From Nannobrachium achirus (lineage: Eukaryota; Chordata; Actinopteri; Myctophiformes; Myctophidae), in assembly GCA_963921795.1 (NCBI GenBank), contig OY997641.1, positions 76,461,063-76,525,062 of the forward strand: a stretch of 64,000 bases of DNA, in the 5' to 3' direction. Below the pieces are notes generated by a model. It ran no database searches. It saw nothing but the letters and a program-made list of their open reading frames with translations, and was not told the origin of the DNA. A program made the translations under genes and the position numbers. Of this stretch, positions 1-11,692 are shown piece by piece (position 1 is the stretch's first letter; each line of letters opens with the position of its first letter).

Positions 1-640
1 GTGTGTACTGTACTTACTGTACTGTACTGTATGTACTGTACTGTAACGTACCGCAATGTACCTTACTGTACTTTACCTTACTGTACCTTACTGTACCTTG
101 TTGTACTGTACCTTACTGTACTTTACAGTAGCGTACTGTACCTTACTGTGCTGTACTGTACTCTACTGTACCTTACTGTACTGTACTTAACTGTACACTA
201 TTGTACCTTACTGTGTGGTACCTTACTGTACTGTACTTTACTGTACTCTACTGTACCTTACTGTACTTTACTGTACTCTACTGCACCTTACTGTACTCTA
301 CCTTACTGTATTGTACTTTACTGTACTATACTGCACTCTACTGTACCTTACTGTACTCTACTGTACCTTACTGTACTCTACTGTACCTTACTCTACTGTA
401 CTCTACTGTACCTTACTGTACTGTACTTTACTGTACACTACTGTACCTTACTGTACTGTACTTTACTGTACACTACTGTACCTTACTGTCTGGTACCTTA
501 CTGTACTGTACTTAACTGTACTCTACTGTACCTTACTGTACTTTACTGTACTCTTCTGCACCTTACTGTACCTTACTGTACTGTACTTTACTGTACTCTA
601 CTGTACCTTACTGTACTGTACCTTACTGTACTCTACTGTA
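1..640. repeat. TACTG-type satellite (pentamer/decamer)
   Basis: The stretch is an almost unbroken run of variants of TACTGTACCT and TACTGTACTC. Open frames in all three plus-strand frames through it are translated repeat (YCTLLYLTVLY-like) and not genes. The same motif occurs on the opposite strand at 9430-9735. It probably continues upstream of the window. Confidence 0.95.
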
Positions 641-760
641 GTGCCTACTGTAGTGCCTATACTGTGTGGTGCCCCAGTCAGGCCCTGCAGTGCCTATACT
701 GTGTGGTGCCCCAGTCTGGCCCTGCGCCGCCTACAGGCCAAAATTTTGGGAAAAAATCTA
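640..760. repeat. Short tandem repeat, about 43-bp unit
   Basis: Two near-identical copies of a unit built on TGCCTATACTGTGTGGTGCC follow one another at the right edge of the satellite. Nothing coding is seen. Confidence 0.6.
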
Positions 761-959
761 AACATTCTGTGATTATGAAAAGTAGAGACGCATCTGAAGG
801 TGGAAAAGTTGATGGTCAGCAAGGCATATGCGTTATTGATTTTTGTATTATGTTTTTTAGACAATTGAACAACTGCTGAACGTGGAGTTGCAGATGCACA
901 TACGGACATACGGACAGACATACACACTACCCCATTCTGATTAGTTAGTGAGGATGTGT

Positions 960-1340
960 ACCTTTTCAGGCTGTGACCCCCAAAAAAGATTTATATTTGA
1001 ACTGGGGACCCCCCACCCTGACAAGCAATTGGGATGTAAGAGTTGAGGCATATTACATTTAGTTTGACTTTGTTCCACTGATAAATATTGTGGAAAATAG
1101 CAGATCTATAAACTCACAACGCCTCGGAATACAACGTGCTTCGAGCTTGTAGATCTGCCATTTTTAAAATGTGTGCCTCTTTCCTATAATATTTGTCAAT
1201 TTGGCCAATGTTTGACCGTCTGACCGTTTTTCATAGTTTGTTGATAACTTTTGATGCAGTAATGGTCTTTTTAGTTATATATTTTTTAGGTATTAAAAAT
1301 GTCTAAACGGTCCTTAAATTGTCACTTCACTGTCATTAGT
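960..1340. repeat. Dispersed repeat, copy 1, with imperfect hairpin
   Basis: This stretch matches 56900-57150 in the same order: a block with GACCCCC and ACTGGGGACCCCCC, then GAGTTGAGGCAT, an imperfect hairpin carrying AATAGCAGATCTA and GAGCTTGTAGATCTGCCA (about 1095-1165), and a block ending GTCCTTAAATTGTCAC. Two diverged copies of one noncoding element explain this best; I cannot name the family. A short CCCTAA telomere-like run lies at 1439-1456. Confidence 0.6.
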
Positions 1341-1527
1341 TAGCTGTTGACAAAATAGTGCACTGACTTGTGTGCTGTTTTTGAACAGCTGATAAGCTGC
1401 AGCCACCGGTGGACAGTAAATGAGTAAATGTACTTGAGTACCCTAACCCTAACCCTTTTTTTGTACTTTAAGTAGCCTATTTTTAAAAGCATCATTGATT
1501 CATACTATTCATTTTGTACTGTAGTGC

Positions 1528-1574
<47 letters not shown>
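1528..1574. repeat. (GATA)n microsatellite
   Basis: About eleven uninterrupted GATA units. Confidence 0.97.
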
Positions 1575-2486
1575 CTTTCCTCTGAAAACATTGAATTCAA
1601 CTGTCCGTGTGATAATTTGTTACATGCCAACGCTAATAGCCCCATTCCTTTTGCCTCAAAGAGATAAAAAAGTCGGGCAGTATTCAAAGCGGAGAATGTT
1701 CTACCGGGTGTTACGTTCTATCAATGCATCGCGTCTCCCCTCTCCACTCCAGTCGCTGCATGCAGAGAGAGGCAGCAGCCAAGATCTCTGGAGAAATTAA
1801 TCCCGCAAATGATTCACGTTGACGCTGGGAATAGCCCCGCCACTGTCTCTCCTCCATGCATTGCTATCACCTGAACTGAAGGGATGTCTTTGCCATTCGA
1901 GTGACGTTCTAACATTGCAAACTTTGCAAATAACCTTAGTTTAACTGTGTCGGTTTTGGAATAGCCTATCCAAAGTATGTCCATAACTCCTCCGTCACTC
2001 TGTGTGTCTGTCTATCTCTATCTGTGTGCACTAGCGGTGACTGTGTGACTTGTTGCTGAAGGGGGAGGGGCCATGGAAGCAAGGGTAGATCTTCAAGTGA
2101 ACGCCCTGTCGAGCCGAGACACGTTGTTAGCTTGTAGAGCTGTCCTTTTTGGCAAATGACACCGCTGCCGACTGTACTATAGAAGTATATTTTTTTCATT
2201 TTTGCACACAAACTTTATTAGTAACGTGTAGCTTTTGTTGGACTCTATGTCACTACTGGGGTCTACTAAATAGCTACGCTACAGAAAAAGCTATTTGGTT
2301 CAAAAGGAGCGGCTCTACCGTGACGCTACTGAGAAATGTAGTTAAGCTATGGCATCACTACTTGTAGCTCGCTAATGCCCATCACTGGTTAAATTGTACT
2401 GTAAATATGAGGTATTTATTAATCAAAAGTTTGACACTGACAGTAGATGTTGCTCTTCATAATTCTGTTCATCACACCATTTCTAG
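1575..2486. other. No gene recognised; probable intron of the receptor gene
   Basis: I looked here for the upstream receptor exons (the large Venus-flytrap exon 3 of V2R-type genes) and saw none. The sequence is unique, moderately AT-rich, and ends at a splice acceptor at 2485-2486. Confidence 0.4.
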
Positions 2487-2714
2487 CTTGTTTATTACCT
2501 GGAAAGGATAAACTTCACCACATCATTTGGTGATCAAGTATTATTTGATGAGGATAGTGATGCCTTGCCAATCTGTGATATCATGAACTGGGTGTGGCTC
2601 CCTGATGGGAGTGCAAAGGTTCACAACATAGGCATGTTTAAGAAGTCAGCCTCAGCAGGTGAAGAACTCTTCCTTGATGAAGACAGAATCTTCTGGAACT
2701 TTGAAACAAAAAAG
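2487..2714 (+). CDS. OlfC/V2R-type receptor, exon 4-like (end of ligand-binding domain)
   Basis: The 228-nt exon is open in one frame and encodes 76 residues beginning LVYYLERINFTTSFGDQVLF and containing DIMNWVWLPDGS and FKKSASAGEELFLDEDRIFW, which is typical of the C-terminal end of the Venus-flytrap domain in V2R/OlfC chemoreceptors. It starts after a TTCTAG acceptor and ends AAG|GT, phase 0, matching the usual exon 4. It joins in frame to the exon at 2799 across an 84-bp intron. The exons for the rest of the extracellular domain (1-3) are not in the window, so they lie upstream of base 1 or are lost. No frameshift or stop is seen. Confidence 0.88.
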
Positions 2715-2798
2715 GTCACTTTGGTTTTCTAAATGTCCTAATGTTGAGCTCAAATTGTCATTGTGACTGTGATTGATCATTGTTACTTTCATCTGTAG

Positions 2799-2922
2799 CC
2801 ACTTAGGTCAGTGTGCAGTGAGAGCTGTTCCCCTGGAACCCGTGTGGCCAGAAAGAAAGGAGAACCTGTCTGCTGCTTTGACTGCATTGCTTGTTCTGGG
2901 GGAGAGATCAGCAACGAGACTG
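2799..2922 (+). CDS. OlfC/V2R-type receptor, exon 5-like (cysteine-rich linker)
   Basis: This 124-nt exon lies between a CTGTAG acceptor and a GTAGAT donor. It translates as [13 protein letters not shown], then a [17 protein letters not shown]-type segment, the cysteine-rich linker that connects the Venus-flytrap domain to the membrane domain in class C GPCRs. It enters at phase 0 and leaves after one base, so the split codon G|AC reads Asp at the next exon. The donor GTAGAT is weaker than consensus. Exon length, phase and conserved cysteines agree with exon 5 of V2R genes. Confidence 0.9.
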
Positions 2923-3315
2923 GTAGATTTACACTATAGATCGATGTCCAAAACGCAAAACCTCCTATCCGAAAAACCCACGTTATTGGGAAAAGAAAAA
3001 AAAAATACAAACAAAAGAAAGTTTTCTTTTTCTTACCGATGCTATATTTGTTAATGATACCGATTGTATTATTCATGGGTTTCATTTGTAGTCCTACAGC
3101 GGCCATGTTGAAGACCAACACAGGTGTTCTGATAGGCGTAGAACATCAGTTCTATGCCAATCAGACAATTGAAACACCTGTGTTGGTCCTCGAGCCCGAT
3201 TCCGGATAAGCGGTTGAAGAAGGCATCCCTGTGTTAGTTGATCTGAGTGAACGGTAGGTTACCTTTAGGCTAACATTGTACTTGTCTGCCCCCTTCATCT
3301 TCTCTGCTTTGTTAG

Positions 3316-4229
3316 ACTCTACAGAGTGCACCAGTTGTCCAGAGGACTCCTGGTCCAGTCCCCAGCGTGACCGCTGTGTCCCCAAGAGCATGGAGTTTCT
3401 CTCCTACCAAGAGCCCCTGGGTATCTCCTTGACAACCATCTCACTGCTGGGCACACTTATCTGTGCCATTGTCCTGGGAATCTTCATCTATCATCGAAGC
3501 ACACCCATGGTGCGCGCCAACAACTCAGAACTCAGCTTCCTTCTCTTGTTGTCACTCAAACTGTGTTTCCTGTGCTCACTGCTGTTCATCGGTCGTCCCA
3601 GAATGTGGACCTGCCAGCTGAAACATGCAGTGTTTGGAATCAGCTTCGTGTTGAGTGCCTCCTGTATCCTAGTAAAGACTATGGTGGTGTTGGCCGTGTT
3701 CAAAGCCTCAACGCCCGGAGGAGCAGACATTATGAAGTGGTTTGGTGCTGTGCAGCAGAGAGGAACAGTTCTGGTTCTTACTTTTATCCAGGCCATAATC
3801 TGCACTGTCTGGCTTGTTTCTGCCTCTCCAACCCCTCATAAAAACACTCAATACCACAGTGATAAGATAGTCTATGAGTGTGCAGTGGGATCAACAGTTG
3901 GTTTTGCAGTGTTGCTGGGTTATATTGGTTTACTGGCACTTCTGAGCTTCATTTTAGCATTCATGGCAAGGAATCTTCCAGACAACTTCAACGAAGCCAA
4001 GTTAATCACGTTCAGCATGTTGATCTTCTGTGCCGTGTGGATAGCCTTCATCCCAGCATATATAAGTTCTCCAGGCAAATATGCAGATGTAGTTGAGGTA
4101 TTTGCTATTTTAGCGTCTAGTTTTGGCCTTTTGGTTGCACTGTTTGGACCAAAGTGTTATTTGATGATTTTGAAACCTGAGAAGAACACTAAAAAGGCCA
4201 TCATGGGTCGAGATGCCTCCAAGATGTAG
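3316..4229 (+). CDS. OlfC/V2R-type receptor, last exon (seven-transmembrane domain)
   Basis: The terminal exon starts after the acceptor TTTGTTAG at 3308-3315 and runs open to TAG at 4227-4229. It begins with [19 protein letters not shown] and [15 protein letters not shown], then encodes seven hydrophobic segments, and ends with a [20 protein letters not shown] tail. These are hallmarks of the family C GPCR membrane domain and specifically of the V2R/OlfC olfactory group, which in fish detects amino acids and related odorants in olfactory sensory neurons. The frame is intact. The upstream in-frame ATG at 3276 is intronic and should not be used as a start. Whether the complete gene is functional cannot be judged without exons 1-3. 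Confidence 0.93.
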
Positions 4230-4369
4230 AAACATCAATTTAACCACAATATATTCTCTATGTATTTTACATAAATGATTGTCCTGTATATGGATATATT
4301 TGATTGTTGATAACTGTGTTCTGATGGATTGAAATAAAACTAGAAAAGAAAATTTCTAAGAAATTTTAA
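4230..4369 (+). other. 3' UTR and polyadenylation signal of the receptor gene
   Basis: AT-rich sequence after the receptor stop contains AATAAA at 4333-4338, about 105 bases downstream. The transcript probably ends just before the TTAA at 4366-4369, where repeat DNA begins. Confidence 0.7.
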
Positions 4370-4499
4370 GTGTGCCTGCAGCTCGCTAAGTGTGTGCAAC
4401 CTTGTGTAGCGGTTGGTGTTAGCATTAGCGTTAGATTTATTTTGGTGTTAGCATTAGCGTTAGATTAGCGTTAGATTTTTTAACATTAACATTTTTTGC

Positions 4500-6019
4500 A
4501 TTAGCTTTAACATTATCGACTGTACGACAAACGGTTCATGAGATATAGAGGCACTTCCTGTTTGGCGAAGGGCACTTCCTGTTTGGCAAAGGAAGCACCA
4601 ATTAAGGTTAAGGACTTTTAATCAAGTCATATGGCACCACCCATGCGTCTGTACAACAAACGGTTCATGAGATATAGGGTAACTTCCTGTTTGGCGAGGT
4701 ACACTTCCTCTTTGGCAAAATAGGCCCCAATTAAGGTTAAGGACTCTTAATCAAGTTATTTGACACCACCCACAAGTCTGTACGACAAACGGTTCATGAG
4801 ATAAAGGGTGACTTCCTGTTTGGTGAGGGGCACTTCCTGTTTGGCAAAATAGGCCCCAATTAAGGTAAAGGACTCTTAATCAAGTCATTTGACGCCACCC
4901 AAAAGTCTGTACGACAAACGGTTAATGAGATAAAGGGGCACTTCCTGTTTGGCGAGGGGAACTTCCTGTTTGGCGAAATAGGCCCCATTTAAGGTTAATG
5001 ACTTTTAATCAAGTCATTTGACACCACCCACAAGTCTGTACGACAAACGGTTCATGAGATAAAGGGGCACTTCCTGTTTGGCGAGGGGAACTTTCTGTTT
5101 GGCGAAATAGGTCCCAACTAAGTTTAAGGACTCTTATTCAAGTAATTTGACGCCACCCACAAGTCTGTACGACAAACGGTTCATGAGATAAAGGGGCACT
5201 TCCTGTTTGGCGAAATAGGCCCCAAGTAAGGTTAAGGACTCTTAATCAAGTCATTTGACACCACCCACAAGTCTGTACGACAAACGGTTCATGAGATAAA
5301 GGGTGACTTCCTGTTTGGCGAGGGGCACTTCCTGTTCGGCGAAATAGGCCCCAATTAAGGTTAAGGACTCTTAATCAAGTCATTTGACGCCACCCACGCG
5401 TCTGTACGACAAACGGTTCATGATATAAAGGGTGACTTCCTGTTTGGCGGGGGGCACTTCCTGTTTGGCAAAATAGGCCCCAATTAAGGTTAAGAACTCT
5501 TAATCAAGTCATTTGACGCCACCCACGCGTCTGTACGACAAACTGTTCATGAGATATAGGGTGACTTCCTGTTTGGTGGGGGGCACTGCCTGTTTGGCAA
5601 AATAGGCCCCCATTAAGGTAAAGGACTCTTAATCAAGTCATTTGACGCCACCCACAAGTCTGTAAGACAAACGGTTAATGAGATAAAGGGGCACTTCCTG
5701 TTTGGCAAGGGGCACTTCCTGTTTGGCGAAATAGGCCCCATTTGAGGTTAAGGACTTTTAATCAAGTCATTTGACGCCACCCACAAGTCTGTACGACAAA
5801 CGGTTCATGAGATAAAGGGGCACTTCCTGTTTGGCGAGGAGCACTTTCTGTTTGGCGAAATAGGTCCCAATTAAGGTGAAGGACTCTTAATCAAGTCATA
5901 TGACACCACCCACAAGTCTCTACGACAAACGGTTCATGAGATAAAGGGTCACTTCCTGTTTGGTGAGGGGCACTTCCTGTTTGGTGAAATAGGCCCCAAT
6001 TAAGGTTAAGGACTCTTAA
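4500..6019 (+). repeat. 129-bp minisatellite array, left part
   Basis: The landmark TGTACGACAAACGGTTCATG recurs at 4521, 4650, 4779, 4908, 5037, 5166, 5274, 5403, 5532, 5661, 5790 and 5919. The period is 129 bp except for one 108-bp unit, which lacks a 21-bp subrepeat. Each unit holds two CACTTCCTGTTTGGCG blocks, AATTAAGGTTAAGGACTC and a GACGCCACCCAC block. The array is interrupted exactly at a TTAA by a transposon and continues at 11231. Confidence 0.97.
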
Positions 6020-6240
6020 CCCATTTAGACCGGGAACGCAAAATGCGTTTCTACCTTTCAGGCCGGGAACGCAAAATGCTGTTTATCCATTCAGACCGGG
6101 AACACAAAATGCGTTTCCTGTAGTTTTTACCCTCTTCTGGTCTCGTGGCCAATGAAATGCATCAGGAGGCGATGACGTATGCTTCCCTGACTACCACAAA
6201 GCATGTTGGGATCTTTTTTTTTTTGCTTACATAACTTTAT

Positions 6241-6516
6241 TTGTCGGAGAATCCCAGTGCAGCTACTCATAGCGGCGAAATGGAAGACGTGTTGAGCGAA
6301 GGCAAACCAGGCCCGCTGGAATTGGCATTGTTATTGTTACGTGATATGTTTGAAAACAACGACGATGATGAAGAAGTGTTTCATGGATTTCATCAGGACT
6401 GGATAACTTTTCACGGACGCACTTTGACACGGCTAGTTTCAGAGACCCGACTCTTTGCAGCACAGAGTCAAACCCAAACTCCAGAACAACAGATTCGCAG
6501 CTATCTGGAGGTATAG
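6241..6516 (+). pseudogene. Possible piggyBac transposase N-terminal exon
   Basis: A 91-codon frame lies 220 bases inside the left TIR. The likely initiator is the ATG at 6280, which gives an acidic start (MEDVLSEGKPG) followed by an acidic run ENNDDDEEVFHGF and an aromatic QDWITF segment. Acidic N-termini of this kind are common in piggyBac-derived transposases. A splice-donor-like GAG|GTATAGT sits at 6508-6516, exactly where the inverted-repeat structure begins. The catalytic DDD core is not present anywhere in the element. The name rests on position and composition and not on a catalytic motif. Confidence 0.4.
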
Positions 6517-7299
6517 TCCGGGAGGCAGGCCCAGCCCTCATAATGTCCTCTGCTAACTTTTTTTCACTATTATTTCCTGTTAGCATATACCTTGGGCCAT
6601 CACAAGTTCATACTGAACACCCCCAACTCGGGGCCGTTTGGTCGCAGGGGCCCAAAAACCAATTTTTTGGTACCTGTCTCCGGGCGAAATGATGTAAATG
6701 TATAAAATAATTCACTAAAATTACATACATTGTCACACACATATGAAATTTGGTATGGAGTATCCTGACACATAGGGGTAAGTGGCAAAATAGGATTATA
6801 GTGCTTACTACCAATGTATTTTAAGATATCACCCTCAACATCCCCAGAAACACAATAAAATTACTGTCCGCTTGACACATTATCGTCAAATATGATCATT
6901 TTCAAGCAGGTTATTGTGAATATAATGACCTCTCCTGTATATAGAAAACTTCCCACATTCATAAGCTTCAATTTGAGCCCAAGATGATCTTCTCATCTTG
7001 AGAATTACTGTTTATGTAGCCAAAATACTGCACTATACCTCAAATCGGAGAAAATATAATATTCAGTCAGTAGCTTTACAGAAGCCTAGAATCTAACAAT
7101 GGGTTCACAAGTACTGCTGTTTGAAGTTATAAACATGAAAAATGAATACTAGCAGGGAAGCAAATGTTTTTAAATGGTATTAAAAATATGTTTGATATGC
7201 ACAAAATAGCTCTTTGCAATACAATAATAATACAGTATAGCAAAAGTTCCCCTGTGGGAGAGAGGTATGAAAAAAGAAATAGCCGCATGAGATCTGCAT

Positions 7300-7430
7300 C
7301 TATTCTAGGCCACTGTAGTGCATCTATAGACCACTGTACCTCATATATGGACCATTGTACTGTATCTATAGACCACATACATTGACCACTGTACCGTATC
7401 TACTGTATAGATCACTAGAGTATACTGCAT
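7300..7430. repeat. Minisatellite of CTATAGACCACTGTA type
   Basis: Loose repeats of ACCACTGTA and CATCTATAGACC, related to the block at 8235-8400. Noncoding. Confidence 0.55.
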
Positions 7431-7886
7431 CTCAACTCAGCACTCAAAATGTATTTATAAAGCACATTTAACATGATCAGGTCGCGCAAAGTGCTGCACA
7501 GGTTAAAACAAATAGAATATAATAAAAAGATAACAGCATAAAATACAAAGAAGAATACAAGGAACAAAAAGAAAACATCAGCACCAGTAAAGGAAAGGCA
7601 TACTATATTTGATTGATAAAGATGAAAAATACCAATTGACTGTACAGCTCTGACGTGTAGGGGCAAGATATTCCTCAGCCTTGGGGCCCCCAGTGGGGGG
7701 CAGTTGTGATAGTACAGTACAGTACAGCTAAAAAAATGAGATAAAAGTTGAGGGAAATAATTTGACTTAACATATGCATGCATGCCTGACAGAACCCGGA
7801 AGTACCCTGTAGACTGACTGGGTAGTTGGGAGCGGGGCGTCCCTCCTGCAATGGGCCAGGAATAATGTCTATGTACTGTAGTACAG

Positions 7887-8233
7887 TGTAGGGATGTCCT
7901 GATACCACTTCTTTGCTGACCAAGTACAAGTATGAGTACTTAATTTAGTACTTGCCGATACCGAATACCGATACTGTAAGTTACGTTTCTGTACAAGTGC
8001 TTGTGTGTGGCGCTCCAAAATAAAATGCTTTAAATAATTATGTTGTCATGCCTAGAGTGAGAGAAGGTTAAAACACTGTTCATTAGTTGAACTAACATAC
8101 ACAAAACTGTGTCTTAGGACAAAATGGTACAAGGACTGGCACTGCTGTGAGCAATATCGGACGAGTACAAGTACAGCAAAATAGGCTGGTATCGGGGCGA
8201 GTACCGATACCTCGAGTGCCGATACCGCATCCA
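7887..8233. mobile_element. hAT-type MITE, 347 bp
   Basis: The element is flanked by an exact 8-bp duplication TAGTACAG (7879-7886 and 8234-8241), the length expected for hAT elements. Ends are imperfect inverted repeats: TGTAGGGATGTCCTGATACC on the left and, reversed, TGGATGCGGTATCGGC on the right. GTACCGATACC-type motifs fill the interior. There is no open frame of note. The left end resembles the GGGATGTCC ends of vertebrate hAT MITEs. Confidence 0.75.
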
Positions 8234-8379
8234 TAGTACAGAGGTCTACATATGAGAACAGTGGTCTATAGATGCATACAGTGGTATACAGATGCACTAC
8301 AGTGGACTACAGATGCACTTGATCTACAGATTCACTAAAGCATTCTACAGTTGCACTAAAGTGGTCTATATGCACTACC

Positions 8380-8820
8380 TACTGTACCTACCACCATACT
8401 GCATACTTTATTTAACTACCTACAGTATCTACCACCAAACTGCATTCCTCATCTAACTACCTACCTGCCACCATACAGCATCCCTTCATCTAAATACCTA
8501 CCAACCACCATGCGGCATCCCTCATCTAACTACCTACCTACCTACTTACCACCATGCTTCATCCATCATCTAACTACTGTACCTACCTACCGCCATACTG
8601 CATCTCTCATCTACCTACCTACCTACCTACCTACCTACCTACCTACCACAAAACTGCATCCATCATCTAACATCCTACCTACCACCATACTGAATCTCTC
8701 ATCTACCAACCTATCTACCACCATATTGTATCTCTCATCTAACTACCTACCACCATATACTGCATCCCTCATCTAACTACCTACCAACCACCAACATACT
8801 GCATCCCTCATCTACTATGG
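8380..8820. repeat. CTAC-rich minisatellite
   Basis: About 35-40 bp units of the form TCATCTAACTACCTACCACC surround a pure (CTAC)n tract at 8611-8646. Confidence 0.85.
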
Positions 8821-9429
8821 TTGATGGGGGGAAAGGGGTATGGTGATGAGTTCATAGTTCCACTCATCTACTTGTATAACTTAAAGGACAACTCCGCCCT
8901 AAATAAATCACTTATATGCTAATTTTCCTACTTATATTGATCCCAAAAGACCATGGGGTCTATTAGGTAGAAATGGTGTTGTCCAGTTTCCACAGCAGAA
9001 CCCGGCAGCTCTCATAGCATAGAGATCACTTTTACACTACTGTTCAAAAGTGATTTTCTTTTTCATGAGTGTGTTACTAGTTGTCATTACAAACACATCC
9101 ATGCCTTGGTTGTCCCACACAAGCCACCACAATCTCATAAATAATGTTTTGGGGTGAGTATTCGGCACAAGTGCCAGTCAAAGTGACTGTAATGGCCAAT
9201 CACAGGGCATCTTTTCCGGGACTTGGCAAAATACATAAAAGCATAACATCTGTTTAGCAGAGTGTGATTGATGGCTTGTCTGTGTTTGTAACGACAACTA
9301 GTACCGGATTCATGAAAAATAAAAACACTTTTGACCAAAACAAGCTATCGCTTTTACACTATTTGTTGTGGTCAAAAGTGTTTATAGTAGTATAGGCTTA
9401 TAGTGCTTACATGCTCCACTCTGAGCTTA

Positions 9430-9735
9430 CAGTACAGTAAGGTACAGTACGGTAGAGTACAGTACAGTACAGTAAGGTACAGTACAGTACAGTACAGTAC
9501 AGTACAGTACAGTAAGATACAGTACAGTACAGTAAGGTACAGTTACTCTACCTTACCGTAGAGTACAGTACAGTACAGTAAGGTACAGTACAGTAAGGTA
9601 CAGTAAGGTACAGTACAGTAAGATAGAGTACAGTAAGGTACAGTACATTTAGGTACAGTATGGTACAGTACAGTAAGGTACAATACAGTAAGGTACAGTA
9701 CAGTAAGGTACAGTAAGGTACAGTACAGTACAGTT
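9430..9735. repeat. TACAG satellite, opposite orientation to 1-640
   Basis: Runs of AGTACAGTAAGGTACAGTAC are the reverse complement of the satellite at the start of the window. Confidence 0.93.
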
Positions 9736-9752
9736 TGTCTAAATAACCTGTC

Positions 9753-9754
<2 letters not shown>

Positions 9755-9832
<78 letters not shown>
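9755..9832. repeat. (CA)n microsatellite
   Basis: About 39 uninterrupted CA units directly after the TACAG satellite. Confidence 0.97.
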
Positions 9833-9834
<2 letters not shown>

Positions 9835-11230
9835 ATATAGCTGCTCAGATTCACCGCTCCACGTCGAACCGATGTTTGATTTTTGTATTGCAAAGAGCTA
9901 TTTTGTGCATATGAAACATATTTTTTATAACATTTAACAACATTTACTTCCCTGCTAGTACTCATTTTTCATGTTTATAACTTCAAACAGCAGTACTTGT
10001 GAACCCATTGTTGGATTCTAGGCTTCTGTAAAGCTACTGACTGAATATTATATTTTCTCCGTTTTGAGGTATAGTGCAGTATTTTGGCTACATAAACAGT
10101 AATTCCCAAGATGAGAAGATCATCTTGGGCTCAAATTGAAGCTTATGAATGTGGGAAGTTTTCTATATACAGTAGAGGTCATTATATTCACCATAACCTG
10201 CTTGAAAATGATCATATTTGATGATAATGTGTCAAGCGGACAGCAATTTTATTGTGTTTCTGGGGATGTTGAGGGTGATATCTTAAAATACATTGGTAGT
10301 AAGCACTATAATCCTATTTTGCCACTTACCCCTATGTGTCAGGATACTCCATACCAAACTTCATACGTGTGTGACAATGTATGTAATTTTAGTGAATTAT
10401 TTTATACATTTACATAATTTCGCCAGAGACAGGTACCAAAAAATGGGTTTTTGGGCCCCTGCGACCAAACGGCCCCGAGTTGGGGGTGTTCAGTATGAAC
10501 TTGTGATGGCCCAAGGTATATGCTAACAGGAAATAATAGTGAAAAAAAGTTAGCAGAGGACATTATGAGGGCTGGGCCTGCCTCCCGGACTAGTAATAAC
10601 ACTTATAAAATGATTATGATGATATGGTTCATTCATTCACATAAACAGGCGCACACACACGCGTGCACGCACATATAATAATAATGACAAATGTCGCTCG
10701 CCAGATTTACCGTTAAATGGAGCTAAAAACAAGAATTGACACAGTCAATATACAATCTGGTGGATTGGTGTGGTGTAAAGCAGGGGCGATGAAGTTTCAA
10801 TATTGAGCTGGGTGCTCGTAAGAATTGAAATATTCAATAAAGGCTGGTGGAACAACAAGAATTGAAATATTCAATATAAAGGCTGGTGGATTGTTGTTTC
10901 TTGTCAAAGTGGTGGCCTATGGTGTAAGGCCTATGGTGTAAGGTCTCAAATATTTTCTAATTATGTTTCTATGTGCTACATAGGCTGGGAAATGTATTTT
11001 TTATTAGACGGTTTATAAGATTTATTACAATATTTGAGTTTGCAGATTTTTTTTTAAAGAATGATAAAGGTCTGGACCATGACAAGTAATTTCCCATGAA
11101 AGCCAAAGGTGTAAGCTATCAAACAGTTTTGAAATTTTGTTTTCCATAAAATCTCAGGTTTTAGGGGTATTTTTCCAATCGGCCATAGGTTTTTAAGGCT
11201 TTTTTCCAGGCGGACTTAGGTCTAAATGGG

Positions 11231-11692
11231 TTAATCAAGTCATATGACACCACCCACGCGTTTGTACGCCAAACAGTTCATGAGATAAAGAGGCACTTCC
11301 TGTTTGGTGAGGGGCACTTCCTGTTTGGCGAAATAGGTCCCGATTAAGGTTAAGGACTCTTAATCAAGTCATTTGACGCCACCCACGAGTCTGTACGACA
11401 AACGGTTCATGAGATAAAGGGGCACTTCCTGTTTGGCGAAATAGGCCCCAATTAAGGTTAACGACTCTTAATCAAGTCATATGACACCACCCACGCGTCT
11501 GTACGACAAACGGTTCATGAGATAAAGAGGCACTTCCTGTTTAGCAAAGGGCACTTCCTGTTTGACAAAGGAAGCACCAATTAAGCTTAAGGACTGTTAA
11601 TCAAGTCATATGACGCCACCCACGCGTCTGTACGACAAACGGTTCATGAGATGTAGAGGCACTTCCTGTTTGGCGAAGGGCACTTCCTGTTA
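11231..11692 (+). repeat. 129-bp minisatellite array, right part
   Basis: The 129-bp array resumes in phase directly after the piggyBac element, with the same GACGCCACCCAC and CACTTCCTGTTTGGCG blocks, and ends at the LINE target site ACTTCCTGTTA (11682-11692). Confidence 0.94.

Larger units (their letters stand above)
6514..10592. mobile_element. Long inverted-repeat structure (about 0.71-kb arms) inside the piggyBac element
   Basis: 6514-7225 and 9883-10592 are near-identical in inverted orientation. Outer ends read TAGTCCGGGAGGCAGGCC and its complement; inner ends meet near TTGCAATACAA. The flanks read GGTA|TAGTCC and GGACTA|GTAATA, so a TA or GTA target duplication is possible but ambiguous. 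The 2.65-kb spacer has only simple repeats and a MITE, and no transposase. It is either a nested foldback element or an inverted duplication formed inside the host element. Confidence 0.7.
6020..11230 (+). mobile_element. piggyBac-type DNA transposon, internally rearranged
   Basis: The 5,211-bp element has perfect 12-bp terminal inverted repeats, CCCATTTAGACC at 6020 and GGTCTAAATGGG at 11219-11230. It is flanked on both sides by TTAA (6016-6019 and 11231-11234) that belongs to the 129-bp satellite. TTAA duplication plus CCC-starting TIRs is the piggyBac signature. The left end has three copies of an ACCGGGAACGCAAAATGCG motif (6028-6120), possible transposase binding repeats. Only a transposase-like N-terminal exon remains; the interior is occupied by an inverted-repeat structure (6514-10592), so the copy is non-autonomous. 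Confidence 0.88.

Noticed and set aside
1-879. Long plus-strand frame rich in YCTLLYLTV
   Set aside because: It is translated TACTG satellite; all three frames are open because the repeat contains few stops.
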